Shown here piece by piece: positions 12,977 to 24,799 of a stretch of 64,000 bases of DNA. Every line of letters begins with the position of its first letter. The stretch's first letter is position 1. The notes under the pieces were generated by a model. It was given only the letters and a program-made list of their open reading frames with translations. It was not told the DNA's origin and ran no database searches. The DNA is from Micropterix aruncella. Its lineage: Eukaryota; Arthropoda; Insecta; Lepidoptera; Micropterigidae. The translations under genes were made by a program, and so were the position numbers. The stretch lies in the NCBI GenBank assembly GCA_944548615.1, contig OX155950.1, positions 36,197,027 through 36,261,026 of the forward strand, in the 5' to 3' direction.

Positions 12977-13620
12977 TTATATGTTTAGAAATATAGAGTA
13001 GAGCTGTATACGAGCTGTATAAGAACGATTTAATTTGGTACCTGATAGCTGGTAGGTGCGGTAGAATTGACGGGTAGCCTCTCTTGTACTCAACCTGGCG
13101 AGATTGAAGCTCGTTTTGGCTGCAGCCCTCTCGAATAGATGATACCGCAGCTCATCAAGGCTCTGGATGTCGTATTCGGGGTTGCCACTGTACAGAGAAA
13201 CTACCAAATCTGGTCCCCTGCTGCTGCTATCTCATCAGGTGTAGAGGTGGTGTCAAGAGAAATAGCAGCTTTCTTTCCGAGGTCCGAGTGTTTTTGGAGT
13301 ATGAAAAACATTTTTATCTTCCCTTGTCCGAAGAAGCAAGATGCCGAGTCACACCCACTGAAGGTGTGGATGAAAAGAAAAATGTCCGGTTTTGATGTTA
13401 CGTTGAAGAGGTGATTCTGGAATAGATCACATCTGCAGCATTGTGTATTACACGTTTCTTGAAATAAAACGTCACGATGGCGTGAGATCCCAGTGAGGAT
13501 TATAAACAAGTCCATGTCCTCGCCAGCGTCTAACACTATATCATAGGAAGAGACAAAAGTGACAGCTGTAGTGATTATGAGCCTGTCAGCATCTTCCTTA
13601 GCATGCAGAACCCGAATATG
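12977..13620 (-). pseudogene. XPG/FEN-like (PIN-fold) nuclease fragment of mobile-element type
   Basis: From 13620 downwards the minus strand reads AKEDADRLIITTAV, then GEDMDLFIILT, then HTFSGCDSASCFFGQGK, and in the next frame SLDELRYHLFERA. The spaced acidic motifs (DAD, EDMD) and the GCDS...GxGK helix-hairpin-like block match the layout of XPG/FEN-family nucleases. They also match a widespread group of transposon-borne invertebrate proteins with an HAxTGCDTxS motif. A stop and frameshift near 13200 separate the last segment, so it is a pseudogene. Academ-type DNA transposons are known to carry an XPG-family nuclease; linking this copy to them is inference. Confidence 0.6.
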
Positions 13621-13881
13621 TTAAGCTTTTCCATTCTCGTTTTCAGCAGGTCGGTGAAACGAATTTTACTTTGTCGTTTAATAAGAAATTCTCTTGTGAA
13701 ACCTGAGCCTTAGTATTTTTATCAAATATTATTTCCGGAGATTTCAGAGCTCTTCGTGCCTTTTTGTGTAGGATCTGTTGGGTATCCATCGAAAACTACT
13801 GCCACGATTGAACCGTAATAAGCAGTGGTGCACTGGGTGTATTTGTCAGCTATTGAAGCAAATGATGAGCTTCGACACACG

Positions 13882-13962
13882 TGTGTGGTGTGTGTGCGTG
13901 TGTGTGTTTGTGCATGTGTTGGTGTGTGTGTGTGTGTGTGTGTGTGTGTCTGTGTGTGCGGT
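13882..13962 (+). repeat. (TG)n microsatellite
   Basis: Imperfect TG dinucleotide array. It explains the apparent cysteine/valine-rich open frame there. Confidence 0.9.
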
Positions 13963-14049
13963 GTTCGTGTGGGTTTTTCGATTGGTAACTGAATTTAAAA
14001 CTCATCAAAAATCAGTACTTTTTCAGCAGCTATACTAGGACTTTGATCA

Positions 14050-14235
14050 TGAAGTGTGTCTTCGTCTTTATTGACTTCATTCAAAATCGTCATTCTTCGT
14101 TTTTTGTCTGTGTTTTTTTCTTTTCTTTTTCCTCTTCCTTTTTCCTTTTGCGCCCCTCTATAGCACTAACTATATAAGATGGTTCTCTAATTATCATATT
14201 CCTCGTATGTCTAGGATCTACCAGTTCAGGAAGCA
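14050..14235 (-). repeat. Inner inverted repeat, right copy
   Basis: Reverse complement of 12628-12790; overlaps the C-terminal coding of the YqaJ-like frame. Confidence 0.8.
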
Positions 14236-14635
14236 TGCAATCTGTGTAGAACTTAATCAACTTATTTTTCATTTTAGTTTCCCAAAAGGTGCAATCCTTG
14301 TAAATTAATTATATTTTTACAGGAAACTTATCCCCAGACCAAATACCAAGCATACACTTAGATCTTCTTGTTACATGCAATTTCCTCTGTATTTGATACC
14401 ACCAACTATGTTCTTTGTTTATTATATAATTACCGTTCTGTATTTTTTTGTAGAACGATATCTTTTTTTCATGAATAGCTTTTTCTAATCCTAATTTGTA
14501 AGCTGTGATTGGACATTTTATTTCAACAATTGTATTTTCATCAATGATACCGTCTGGTGACGCACCAAGAAATGGTACTTCCTCATCAAGAAAAAGTCCA
14601 CTCGGGTCTATTTTCACATTCTCTTGTTTAGACAA
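14090..14635 (-). pseudogene. YqaJ-type (lambda-exonuclease-like) recombinase domain
   Basis: The minus-strand frame shows the nuclease signature in order: FLGASPDGII, VEIKCP, and WWYQIQRKLHVT. These are the catalytic D, the E-x-K pair, and the glutamine-bearing helix of the YqaJ/lambda exonuclease fold. After one in-frame TAA at 14307-14309 the same frame continues as CTFWETKMKNKLIKFY and LPELVDPRH, the usual C-terminal continuation in eukaryotic YqaJ proteins. The family degrades double-stranded DNA 5' to 3' in phage recombination; eukaryotic copies are mostly tied to mobile elements. The N-terminal part is missing. The neighbouring XPG-like fragment is in the same orientation and may come from the same element. 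Confidence 0.8.
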
Positions 14636-14689
14636 CTGTTTTTTGCAATATTTTCATTGTCCGAAATTATCGAAATTTAACCGAAATTC

Positions 14690-15005
14690 CGAATTTCAAA
14701 TGTCAAAATGTCAAGTGCGAAATTCGAACTTGAATGTTAAATTCGTAATTCGAAGTAGAATGTCAAGTTCGAAATTCGAAGTAAAATGTCAAGTTCGAAA
14801 TTCGAAGTAGAATTTCAAGTTCGAAATTCGTAGTAGAATGTCAAGTTCGAAATTCGAAGTAAAATGTCAAGTTCGAAATTCGAAGTAGAATTTCAAGTTT
14901 GAAATTCGTAGTAGAATGTTAAGTTCGAAATTCAAAGCACAATTTCAAGTTTGAAATTCGAAGTACAATCTCAAATTCGAAATTCGAAGTAGCATTTCAA
15001 GTTTA
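14690..15005 (+). repeat. Minisatellite, 26-bp unit, about 12 copies
   Basis: Tandem units of the type 'tcaagttcgaaattcgaag' plus 'tagaatg/t'. The core TTCGAA is palindromic. Copies diverge towards both edges. Uniform adjacent units without unique spacers exclude a CRISPR-like array. Confidence 0.95.
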
Positions 15006-15042
15006 AAAACTGACAAATTTAAAAAAATACTGTCTTCACCTA

Positions 15043-15090
15043 CAGCGTTACAAAATCAGTCAGTGTATTCTGACTGATTTTGTAACGCTG
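15043..15090. repeat. Perfect 21-bp inverted repeat with 6-base loop
   Basis: Arms 15043-15063 and 15070-15090 are exact reverse complements, beginning CAGCGTTACAAAATC; the loop is TGTATT. It lies in AT-rich DNA after the minisatellite and corresponds to no known gene I recognise. Confidence 0.97.
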
Positions 15091-15654
15091 ACAAAATAAT
15101 ATTCTGATTCCGACAGTTCTGATAAAACTTTAAAGTTCTGATAAAACATAATTATTGTTCGAATTACACTAAAATCAAAATATTAAATTAGGTATGCATT
15201 TACCTGTGAGCATTACCTTTTGATGTAGTTTTGTTTACCTACACTGTTTACTCACCTCGTCTGTGAATTTACATCTTCAGAATTAGTGTTGTTTCGTATT
15301 CGCCTAAAATTAAAACAGTAATAACGTCAGTTTATAAAATAAAAGAAGTAATTTATTTTATGTGTTGATTAGTTAAATTGTTGCACGAATCCTATTCGTG
15401 TGGTCACCCCAATTTGACGTCAGGCAAAGAGCATCAGAGTAGACAAATGGTAATAATATACACGTAATAATACACTAATACACGTTACTTACCTTAATAA
15501 TCTATTTTTCTCTAATATACTGCGATTAAGTTTTAAAATTTTTGAGTTTCTGGCCATTTTGTTTTTAATTAACGTAATTTTTTCGTTCGGAGCGCAGCGT
15601 CAGCATCCACCCGTGACAGTGGTCGCAGTCGTACTGAGTGTCGTCGCCGGCGAG

Positions 15655-15992
15655 GCCCGCTTTATAACTCACGTACCAATTTTGTTCGAATAAGCAAAAT
15701 CGGATATTATTCTTTGACTTTTCGAAAAAAATCACAGATAACAAGATAGATAATTAAATTATCTTTAAAATGGTGCAGGTTACATAATAATACACTAGAT
15801 AGTAGTTGCGTAATTATCGTTCTTGTGTTCGGTTAGACCTCATTTCCCAAATTAATTACACTATGTAATATAAACAAAATCTAAAATATTCACAGATTAG
15901 AATATTGGGTATATATTCTTGTTTAACATATATTTTTTTCGAATCGTAAGCAGTACTCGTTTAGACGTAATTATCAGTTTAAAATCATTAAA
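15655..15992 (+). repeat. Dispersed repeat (family E), inverted copy at 57615-57945
   Basis: Shared blocks include 'attacactatgtaatataa', 'cgaatcgtaagcagta' and 'gtttagacgtaattatcagt', present on the opposite strand at 57615-57945. Confidence 0.8.
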
Positions 15993-16030
15993 GTCGTATA
16001 TCAGCGCCTTAAATAACATACAACTGAATC

Positions 16031-16115
16031 AGGAATGACACGAAAAACCCAATCAAATCACTTTTCCTGGACGCGTTCAGTTGACTTCGATATAGAAGTC
16101 GCGAGGCTTGAAGAG
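16031..16115 (-). repeat. Right terminal inverted repeat of the composite unit
   Basis: Inverted match to 12178-12260; followed by TTAA at 16116-16119. Confidence 0.85.
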
Positions 16116-16227
16116 TTAAAGTTTGTAGAAATCTCTTTATTTCTTATAATTAGAACGCCAAAAATCCACTTTTCTTGCCTTTCTGGAAAAAAATATGTGA
16201 TAAGGCTCATAAGCACTTGCGTCCCAA

Positions 16228-16985
16228 AACAATGACAACGTTTGCGCAAAGACACTTTTCATACATAGCGCCCAAGATTTTTTAATGAATTACAATTTAA
16301 TTTGTGGACGACCACTAATGGAATAAAAACAAACAAACAAATTTCTCCGCTACTGTTGGAATTTGAAAGACATGAGATTGAGGTGCTCATCTCCGTCATT
16401 CTCCATTAAACGCATAATATTTAACCTGACAACTAAATCTTATCTTTTTATTCGTTGCTACTATGATTGTTATTATCTTTTTATTCTGTATTATTTATTG
16501 ACTAGCTACTTGACTATTTTAACTAGTACTTCTTATTACTGGCTTTTTATTTTATTTTTATTTTGTAAGTTATTACCCTATGTTATTTTTCTCTATTTAC
16601 TGATTATCATTGCAATTATAATTTTATTGTATTTTATTATTATTAATATTTTCTGGATATATTTTGATTTCATTGTTACTTTCTTTATTTTTCAACATGA
16701 TTATGAATTTGGTATTAGATATCATTAAAATAACTCTTGAAATTTATGCTATGTATTATTAGAGTTATTAGATTTACTTTATTTATTTTTTTAACTTTTT
16801 ATTTTTCTCAGTAGTAGTACTTTAATAAGTGTGCGCACAATATAAAACGTACAAGTGACCTAGTCGAGTCTACCTCGGTACGGGCTTCGGCCTAGTTAGG
16901 CAGACTTTGTGAATAATGTTTTTGGAAAATTACTTACGAAAATAAATTTATTCTTATTCTTATTCTTATTCTTATATTGAATACC
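16228..16985 (+). mobile_element. LINE 3' end (C-terminus plus 3' UTR)
   Basis: The plus strand reads AQRHFSYIAPKIFNELQFNL and stops near 16388, the usual C-terminal block of CR1/Jockey-group RT proteins. A 3' UTR with 'gtctacctcggtacgggctt' follows, ending in an (ATTCTT)n-like tail at 16950-16978. The 'gtctacc..ggtacgggc' motif recurs on the minus strand near 19410-19440, pointing to a common LINE family. 5'-truncated, as usual for LINE insertions. Confidence 0.7.
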
Positions 16986-17158
16986 AGGAGCGTATCTTAT
17001 TTTTACAAGCTTTTATTTACCTTGCAATGTATGTAACTTTGTTTAGGTCAAATCTTGCAAGCTGAATTAGTACAACTTCCTTATATCCTATGAAGTTGAC
17101 ATTTTAAATTGTTCAGTTTCAATGACAATGCATTTTTATGGTCAGCATGACCAGATTC

Positions 17159-17720
17159 TACAGGATGGCGGTGTCGACTATAACGGGCGAACCCGTCACC
17201 CCAGGCTAGTATAACAATATAGATCGTTCTTTCAGCCGTGGGATGAGCGTAGAAGACTTGGGGACAAGATAATCTACTGTCTAGTTCACCAGCAACCCGT
17301 TAGAGTCCAACGCTTTACGATGAAACACCAGGAAAGGTAACCAGCGCGCAGCCTCACCCCCTAACTATAGGTTTTTCAGGATATCTCCATCTGGAATTAA
17401 CCTTCAGTATACCTCCGTCCTCCCGACTGGTTACGGGTCCGAAGTCGCTTGCGCAACTTCTACCTATTGTATTACAGCGGTAATTCAGTTTGAATTTATC
17501 GCGGACCTGGGCGATCTTTGCCCGTAGTGCCACACGGGGTCGAGTGGCCCTAGGTCATTTCAAGAGTGGCATGACAACAGGTCACCATCCCCTCTGCTTA
17601 GAAAACAATATATTTCCATAGTCTCTGGACCCGGAAATTAGTCAGAATGCACAGCCGATTGGCATCGCCGACCAGTGCGTAAACCGTCCAGTGGCGCCGG
17701 GATGCAATCCCGCCGGGAGA
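17159..17720 (-). mobile_element. Helitron-like repeat (family A), diverged inverted copy
   Basis: The reverse complement follows the same order of blocks as the forward copies: a 'cagccaatcg..tgtgcattctgactaa'-like stretch, 'cactcttgaaatgacc', 'cgggcaaagatcg', and the terminal palindromic segment 'ggtgacgggttcgcccgtt'. More diverged than the other copies. It directly precedes the 113-bp satellite array. Confidence 0.6.
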
Positions 17721-17867
17721 AACCGGTACACAGGCTCTGAAGCCTGAGACAGGGGAGTTTTACCCGGGGTAGCCTTCCACTCGAGGAGGCTTCTGAATAG
17801 GAGCTAAATCGTGAGTTGAGCCGATCAGAGAAAAGAGAGGTGATCCGATCCGAAACCTGATTCTGCA

Positions 17868-18335
17868 CCCAGGATCGGCCTTCGACGAGAATGCTCTTCC
17901 ATGGTCAACAACACAGATAAACAAGTTTGTATACGTATTTAATTATTATAGCCCGTTCTAAATTTCACCATGACTGCTGCACTCAGGGTTGGCTCCCGAC
18001 GAGAGGACTCCTCAACGGTCAAAAGCACAGGAACGAAATTTTATATACGCGTTCAATTATGGTAGCTCGTTCTAAGTTGCCCGTTCTGCATCCAAGGTTG
18101 ACTTTCAACAAGGGGTCTCCTAAATGGTCAACAGGACAGAAACGAAATTTTGTATGCGCAATCAATCCGTTCCAAGTTTTACCACGACAGGGTTGCCGAA
18201 CACAGGGTTGGTTTTCAACAAGGGCTTCTCAACGGTCTCCAGCACAGATACGAATAGCAGGATTCGCATTCAATTATAATAGCACGTTCTAAGTTTCACC
18301 ATGACGTGGCTGCTGCACCCAGGGTTGACTCGGGG
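17868..18335 (+). repeat. Satellite array, unit about 103-122 bp, four to five copies
   Basis: Each unit repeats 'gggttggctttc.acgag', 'ctcaacggtcaacagcacag', 'aacgaaattttgtatacgc' and 'agcccgttctaagtttcacc', with small indels. The inverted two-unit block at 2085-2285 belongs to the same family. Confidence 0.88.
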
Positions 18336-18339
18336 CAGA

Positions 18340-19320
18340 GTATTTTAATAAAAGCTTTTTTCTAAAAATTTGTTTTAACTATTAACTTATTTTATAACAG
18401 AATAGAAACAAAAGCTAAAACAAAGAAAGTGAATTCATATATCGATTTTCAAACAAAATATTAATTTGGTTTTTAACCTTTTCGACTTTAGAGCAACCAA
18501 AAAGTTTTATTAATTTTATTTGGAGACTATTAAGTAGTCTATAAATATCATTTATTTTAATAAGCTTGCATTCTTAGTTTTTGAGATATTAATGTTTATG
18601 TTGATGACCCGGATTTCTTGCTCTCGAGTATATACATTTACAAGATCGCTAAATTGTTATGCCTCTTTAAACAATCAATCAGTGTTAAGCTTGAAGGAAT
18701 TGTTGTGTACTCTAATGTTGATTTGTTAAATAAATAAGCAAATGAATAAACTACGGCTGTATACATTCCCATTCTGTACGTATAATTGCTACAACACAGC
18801 GTAGGGCAGCGTAGGGCAGCGTAGGGCACTGGAATGGTCCCACAACTTGCCCGTGACATGGTAAATACCATCACGCTAACACCGTTACTACGCGTTATGT
18901 TAATTTATACATATGAACCACAGTCCATGCTAGTATTCGTAACAGTCGTTGAAACATGCGTATTTCCATGTATTATGGCGTTATATTTTTCTCGGTCTAC
19001 AGTGTATTTACGCCAAGAATTAGCTTACGATTATTTATAGGCTTGTAGTGACTCAAGATGATGAGCCATGTAACATTTAAATCAACAATTATTTTAAAAT
19101 CCGAGACTCAATTGACGTAATTTAACAGGCAAACTGTCGAATACCTGATGACTGTATACCTGATTGTATTCAAAGAAATAATAATTTTCATTTTTAAACG
19201 AGTCTTTCATATGCCGCAGTTTTATCATTGTATAGAAAACAGCGTCTTTCACGACCGTAAGTATTAATTCGCACGAAAATTACCCCACCAATAATTAGCA
19301 TAATTTTTCACTCTCATCTG
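18340..19320. other. AT-rich stretch; short repeats only
   Basis: Contains an inverted copy of the 10860/11397 repeat at 18545-18660 and three tandem copies of 'gcgtagggca' at about 18797-18826. No gene recognised. Confidence 0.5.
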
Positions 19321-19321
19321 A

Positions 19322-20400
<1,079 letters not shown>

Positions 20401-20490
20401 AAACACATATACATATACACATATACATACACATATATACATATATACATTTATACATATAATCTATACATATACATCTGTTTTACATCT
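20401..20490. repeat. (CATATA)n microsatellite
   Basis: Irregular CATATA/ACATAC repeats abutting the LINE coding end at 20400. Confidence 0.9.
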
Positions 20491-20639
20491 ATATAATACA
20501 TAAAAGTAGTAATTTTATTTTATTTATTTATTTTTATTTTTTATTAACTAAATGTATACAGCATATTCTTTATATAAAAAAAAACATTTTATAAATTAAC
20601 ATCAATATAGCCATTAATACATTTTAAATTAGCAAAAAT

Positions 20640-21690
20640 ATAAAGTCCTTTTTGAATGACCGCACATTTAAAGTGCGAGTTGGCGACACTCTGTCAGACG
20701 AATTCAATGTGGTCAGCGGAGTTGTGCAAGGATCAGTGTTGGGCCCTACGCTGTTCAACTTATTCATCGCGGATCTTAAAAAAGGCATAACTTCAAGTGT
20801 TAGTTTCTTTGCGGATGACACCAAACTGTTTGCAAATCCTACTATAGCAAATCTCAGCAAAGACCTTGATCAAATTCTTGATTGGTCCACAACATGGTTG
20901 ATGAAGCTAAATGCTGATAAATGTACGGTCCTTCACATCGGCAAGAGCAACCCCAAACAACAGTACTACCTAGGGTCGGTTCCGTTACAAAGTGTTACGA
21001 AACAAAGGGACCTGGGCGTAACGATGGTGAGCGATCTGAAGTGGGGTGAGCACATTATACAGATTGTGAAAAAGGCTAACTCAGTTATGTACCTCATCCG
21101 CAAGTCGTTTAACTATATCACACCAGCCTTATTTGTGTCACTGTACAAAACCTACATCAGACCAATGCTAGAGTTTGGATTCCAGATATGGAATCCGTAC
21201 TTTGTGAAAGACGAGGATCTCTTAGAAAAAGTCCAGCGCCGAGCGACCAAGATGCCAATGGGGTTCAAAAATCTGGAATATGCAGAACGACTCCGCAGAT
21301 TGCAGCTGCCTACACTTAAGGATCGTCGGACCAGGGGTGACCTCATTGAAACATATAAGATCCTCAACGGATGCTACAATTGCCCCGAATTGTCTTCTAT
21401 CTTCGAGAGAAACTACAAGCATCATCTGCGAGGACACAATTTTAAGCTGGAGAAAACGCGATTCCACATGAATCCCAGGAAACATTTCCTGACCAACCGG
21501 ATTGTGGACCAGTGGAACAGTTTACCTGCCGAAGTGGTTGAAGCGAGTAGTGTCAATATGTTCAAAAATAGACTAGACGGACACCTTAAACAGAAATTGT
21601 AGTTGTACTCAGTTTCATATTCAGACATATCAGCAATTATGCTGCCTGTCTGTAAATGTAATAATAATAATAATAATAGTAATAATAATT
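20640..21690 (+). pseudogene. CR1-like LINE, 5'-truncated reverse transcriptase with tail
   Basis: A 316-codon open plus frame covers the RT palm to C-terminus. Motifs in order are SGVVQGSVLGPTLFNLFI, FFADDTKLF (active-site ADD), KCTVLHIGKSNP, RDLGVTM, RPMLEFGFQIWNP, LLEKVQRRATKM and RGDLIETYKILNG. Stop TAG is at 21600. An (AAT)n tail follows at about 21660-21690. The order and spacing are those of CR1/L2-clade elements. The frame is unbroken, so this is a fairly recent insertion, truncated before the first RT motifs near 20640. It converges tail-to-tail with the minus-strand LINE at 21905-22960. Confidence 0.9.
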
Positions 21691-21904
21691 TAAAAGATAA
21701 TAATTTTATAACCTTCTTTTTAAGAAAAAAGGAAAAAGAAGCATTTCTAAATATAAATGTATAAGTACAATAGGATGGGAATGGTAATAGAAGGGAGGGA
21801 TTGTTATAACACATACATACGTATACTATTGACATATATATACATATAGACATACATACACACATAAATATATTGTATATAATAAAGTAATAAGTAAATT
21901 TAAA

Positions 21905-22960
21905 TTAATTATTGTTCCTGAGCTTTTCTTCGACTACGTGAAAAAAAGGCTTCCTGTCCAGAGAAAAAATGTCAAGGTCATTAAACCTGTTATTAAAAGA
22001 GGTGAGTAACCGTATCATAGTAGAGTTGCTGAAGTGGCTTGAATTGCACCTGGGCACATGAAACAAACGAGAAACTCGGGTACTTCTGGGGGGCACTCTC
22101 AAGGAAATTCGCTCAATTAAAGCTGGACAGTCTATTAAACCATGAAGGGTGTCGGTATGGTCCATATGAACCATAGGAAAGACATGTCGGTTATGGTCCG
22201 TCTATTATAGAGCAGTGCAACCTTAAAGTAATCCGCTCTTTCCTCATATGTCTCGAAGTTCGTGTGCTCGCGCCAATTTAGGTATCGCAAGAAACGCTTT
22301 TGGACGCACTCAACCTTGTTGACAGATGCAGCATACATCGGTGACCATATAGTGGATCCGAAGTCTAAGACACTTCTGACATATGCGTAATACAGTGTTT
22401 TTAAGGCGAGGGTGTCACTGAACGGTCTGCATACTCTAAACAAAAATCCTAACATTTTCTTGGCCTTAAGAACTATGTAATCTATGTGGTCGTTGTATGT
22501 AAGCTTCGTATCTAAATAAAGTCCGAGGTCGCGTATTAAATATGTTTTTGGAATGTTTTCGCCATCGATAAGATAGTTATATACAATTGGCCGAGTATTT
22601 CTGGTAAAACTGATGGTATTGCACTTTAAGGGATTGAGGCAGAGCTTGTTTTTGTGGCAGTATACCAAGAGTCGGTCTAGATCGCGTTGCATGTTTATGC
22701 AATCTTTCGTACCTTTAATGGTGGAATAAATTTTTAGATCATCGGCATAAACGATAAATTTAGATGTGTGAAAGCAAGAGGCGATGTCATTAATATAAAT
22801 ATTAAACAATAGTGGCCCGAGATGCGAACCTTGCGGTACTCCAGAAGGTACTCTAACATACTCAGACCTATAACCACCAACAGTGACAGCTTGATGTCGA
22901 TTGGCCACATAAGACGCAAACCATCTCAACAGATCCCCGTGAATTCCGATTTTATGTAGT
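21905..22960 (-). pseudogene. Jockey-like LINE reverse transcriptase, 5'-truncated
   Basis: The minus strand encodes GIHGDLLRWF, SGVPQGSHLGPLLFNIYINDI, YADDLKIY, FTRNTRPIVYNY, RDLGLYLDTKL and DFGSTIWSP, then after a frameshift near 22150 LHGLIDCPALIERI and LFHVPRCNSSHFSNS. These are the RT palm with its YADD site, thumb and C-terminus of Jockey-group elements. One indel separates two otherwise open frames. The 5' end is truncated at about 22960, immediately next to the end of another LINE coding segment. The 3' UTR runs downwards to about 21700. Confidence 0.88.
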
Positions 22961-22964
22961 TAGG

Positions 22965-23225
22965 TATTCTTATACAGCACTATAATTAACCAATTTCTTC
23001 GTTTCGTTCCTTCCTAGCTCATTCAACCATTCCGTCATAATTTTTCTTCCTCGTATGGTATCTAACCTCACTTTCAATTCCGAATTTATTCTATTGTGTA
23101 GTCGGACAGCTAGAAAAGAAAAATGTCGTTGAACGAATTTAGTTTTCTTAAGGGGGACATCATGTTGCATGGCTGTAACTGCGCGTGTTCTGGTAGTGTG
23201 AGATGGCATGGACGTTATCACTGGT
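22965..23225 (-). pseudogene. LINE RT C-terminal fragment
   Basis: An 83-codon minus frame: TRTRAVTAMQHDVPLKKTKF, HFSFLAVRLHNRINSEL and MTEWLNELG. The 'xSxxxxxxxxxxNxxxxxL' ending followed by a short helical tail is typical of LINE C-termini. Most of the element is missing. The Jockey-like element at 21905-22960 lies directly beyond its stop. Confidence 0.6.
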
Positions 23226-23870
23226 ATGCCATCTTTTCTATTAACTTCTTTGTGGATAATTAAATGGTCTAAATATTAAATATTGTGTTCGTCCTACCGC
23301 ATGTATTACGCCAAGGAAACAAGATGTCACAAAGTGAGCTCTGATGATCGATCACTCATGACATCTGAGAAAATCCTACAGACTCAAAGTCCCACTCGGT
23401 ACATGTTTAAGGTGAATTGCGGACTTTAGCCTTTTTAAATATTGATACCGCCCAATAACTGCGGCGACTACTTTACAGTATTTATAAGCGCCGGCTATCG
23501 ATTGTACACAAGCGCTGCTCAATATATTCGTCATTAGAGTCGGGCGGTGCTGGCGGCTTCGACTAATGACTTTATTAAATATTGTCACGCAGCCGAACCG
23601 GCTGGAGCTCATAATTAAAGCCGAGGTGGAAGAAACGATTCCATTAAGCCCTTGCGTTACGTCGAGGGCCGTCGCGGGGAATTTGTTAATGCATAAATTA
23701 CGCGCGCGCATTGCGCGTAATATTGTCTAGTACGCATTGGAGAGGACGAGGATCGTGGTTATACGAGTGGGATTGGATGCTGGATGAGTACATGAAAAGT
23801 CCCCACGCGAGAGCTATATTGACACTCATTCAATTTACGGCTTAAGTCATAAACAGAACAACAAAAGGGA
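23226..23870. other. Mixed-composition non-coding block
   Basis: Bases 23390-23760 are richer in GC than their surroundings and match nothing else in the window. No credible coding. Candidate conserved non-coding block only. Confidence 0.35.
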
Positions 23871-23876
23871 ACCTTA

Positions 23877-24725
23877 TAATAATAATAATATTAATAATAA
23901 TAATTAAAAGCTAAATATGTGCTTTAACAAAAAGGCGAGCTTATTGCCTAAAAGCAATATCCTACAGCTAACCTTAATCTAGTGGAATAACATGTTATGC
24001 GGTAAAAATAAAGTAATAAATTAAATTTTAATCATTTAAATTCAGCAGGAAAACAAAACAATAAATTTAAGAAAAAACAAACAATAAACCTATAATGACG
24101 CAGGGGACGCAATAGGAAGGAAAAAATAGGGAAAATTAAAGAAAAGTTTATGAGCGTGGGTTCAAGTGTTCTTTGAGCCTGCGTTTGAAGCAAACCAAAC
24201 TAGGTGCTATCCTTATACGCGTGGGTAAAGCATTCCAGAGACGGGCTCCACGTACAGAGAAGGAGTGCGAGAATAAATCACTACTGTGACTAGGAATCGA
24301 GAGCAGTAGGTTAGAAGATAGAGGTTTGCACCTACTTATAAAATAGTTCGGAGCGGCGCCCTTCAGGATTCTGAAGACCAAACCTAGGAAAACCAAACTC
24401 TCGTATCTCTCCTTTCTCGGGTCGTCAGCCAGTGAAGTCTCCTTCTGTACTCCATAATATGGTCAAACTTTCTTAGGTCGTAAATGAATCGAATGCAGAC
24501 ATTTTGCAGCCTTTCTACCCTGGTGGCTAGATCCTCCTTGATTTCGAGAAAGGCAACATCTGAATAATCAAGGAGAGGGAGGAGAATAGATTGGCAGATT
24601 GTGATTTTGCTTTCCGCGGGGAGAAAATTTTGAGTTTCTTTATTGCACGAAAGCGACCAAAGAGTGTACGTCTCATCTCCTCGATGTGTGGCTGCCACGA
24701 AAGATGCCAGTCTGGCAAAAAAAAT
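23877..24725 (-). pseudogene. LINE 3' part: RT C-terminus, UTR and (TAA)n tail
   Basis: Minus-strand reading gives WHLSWQPHIEEM, then after a frameshift LLPLLDYSDVAFLE and RLQNVCIRFIYDLRKFDHI, then GLVFRILKG and GARLWNALPTRIR, ending NPRS before the stop at 24148. The 3' UTR contains 'ggcaataagctcgcct' (minus strand, near 23935-23955) and ends in an (ATT)n-type run at 23879-23905. The element at 34440-35098 has the same RT block and UTR motif, and the SINE at 62885 shares that UTR motif. Confidence 0.82.
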
Positions 24726-24799
24726 TGTCCCTACGTTTTTGGAAAACTTATTCATATAGCAACGTGAGACTAGTAAGACTAAATAATCTAGGGGCATGT

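Larger units (their letters stand above)
12178..16115. mobile_element. Composite DNA-transposon-like unit with long TIRs and nuclease remnants
   Basis: Bases 12178-12260 and 16031-16115 are inverted repeats of about 85 bp with roughly 90% identity by eye. They share an 18-bp palindrome (GACTTCGATATCGAAGTC) in the left copy. The outer ends read CCCTTCAAG and CTCTTCAAG; the right end is followed by TTAA and the left preceded by ATAA, a plausible decayed TTAA target. Between them lie an XPG-like nuclease fragment, a YqaJ exonuclease fragment, internal inverted repeats, a 26-bp minisatellite and a perfect hairpin. It may be one decayed element with later insertions, or two independent MITE copies that happen to flank them. 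Confidence 0.5.

Noticed and set aside
13778..14038. Cysteine/valine-rich open frame
   Set aside because: Produced by the (TG)n microsatellite.
14690..15005. CRISPR-like array
   Set aside because: Units are directly tandem without unique spacers, and the genome is eukaryotic.
16363..16728. Hydrophobic plus-strand open frame of 121 codons
   Set aside because: AT-rich 3' UTR of a LINE; the hydrophobic composition follows from T-rich codons.
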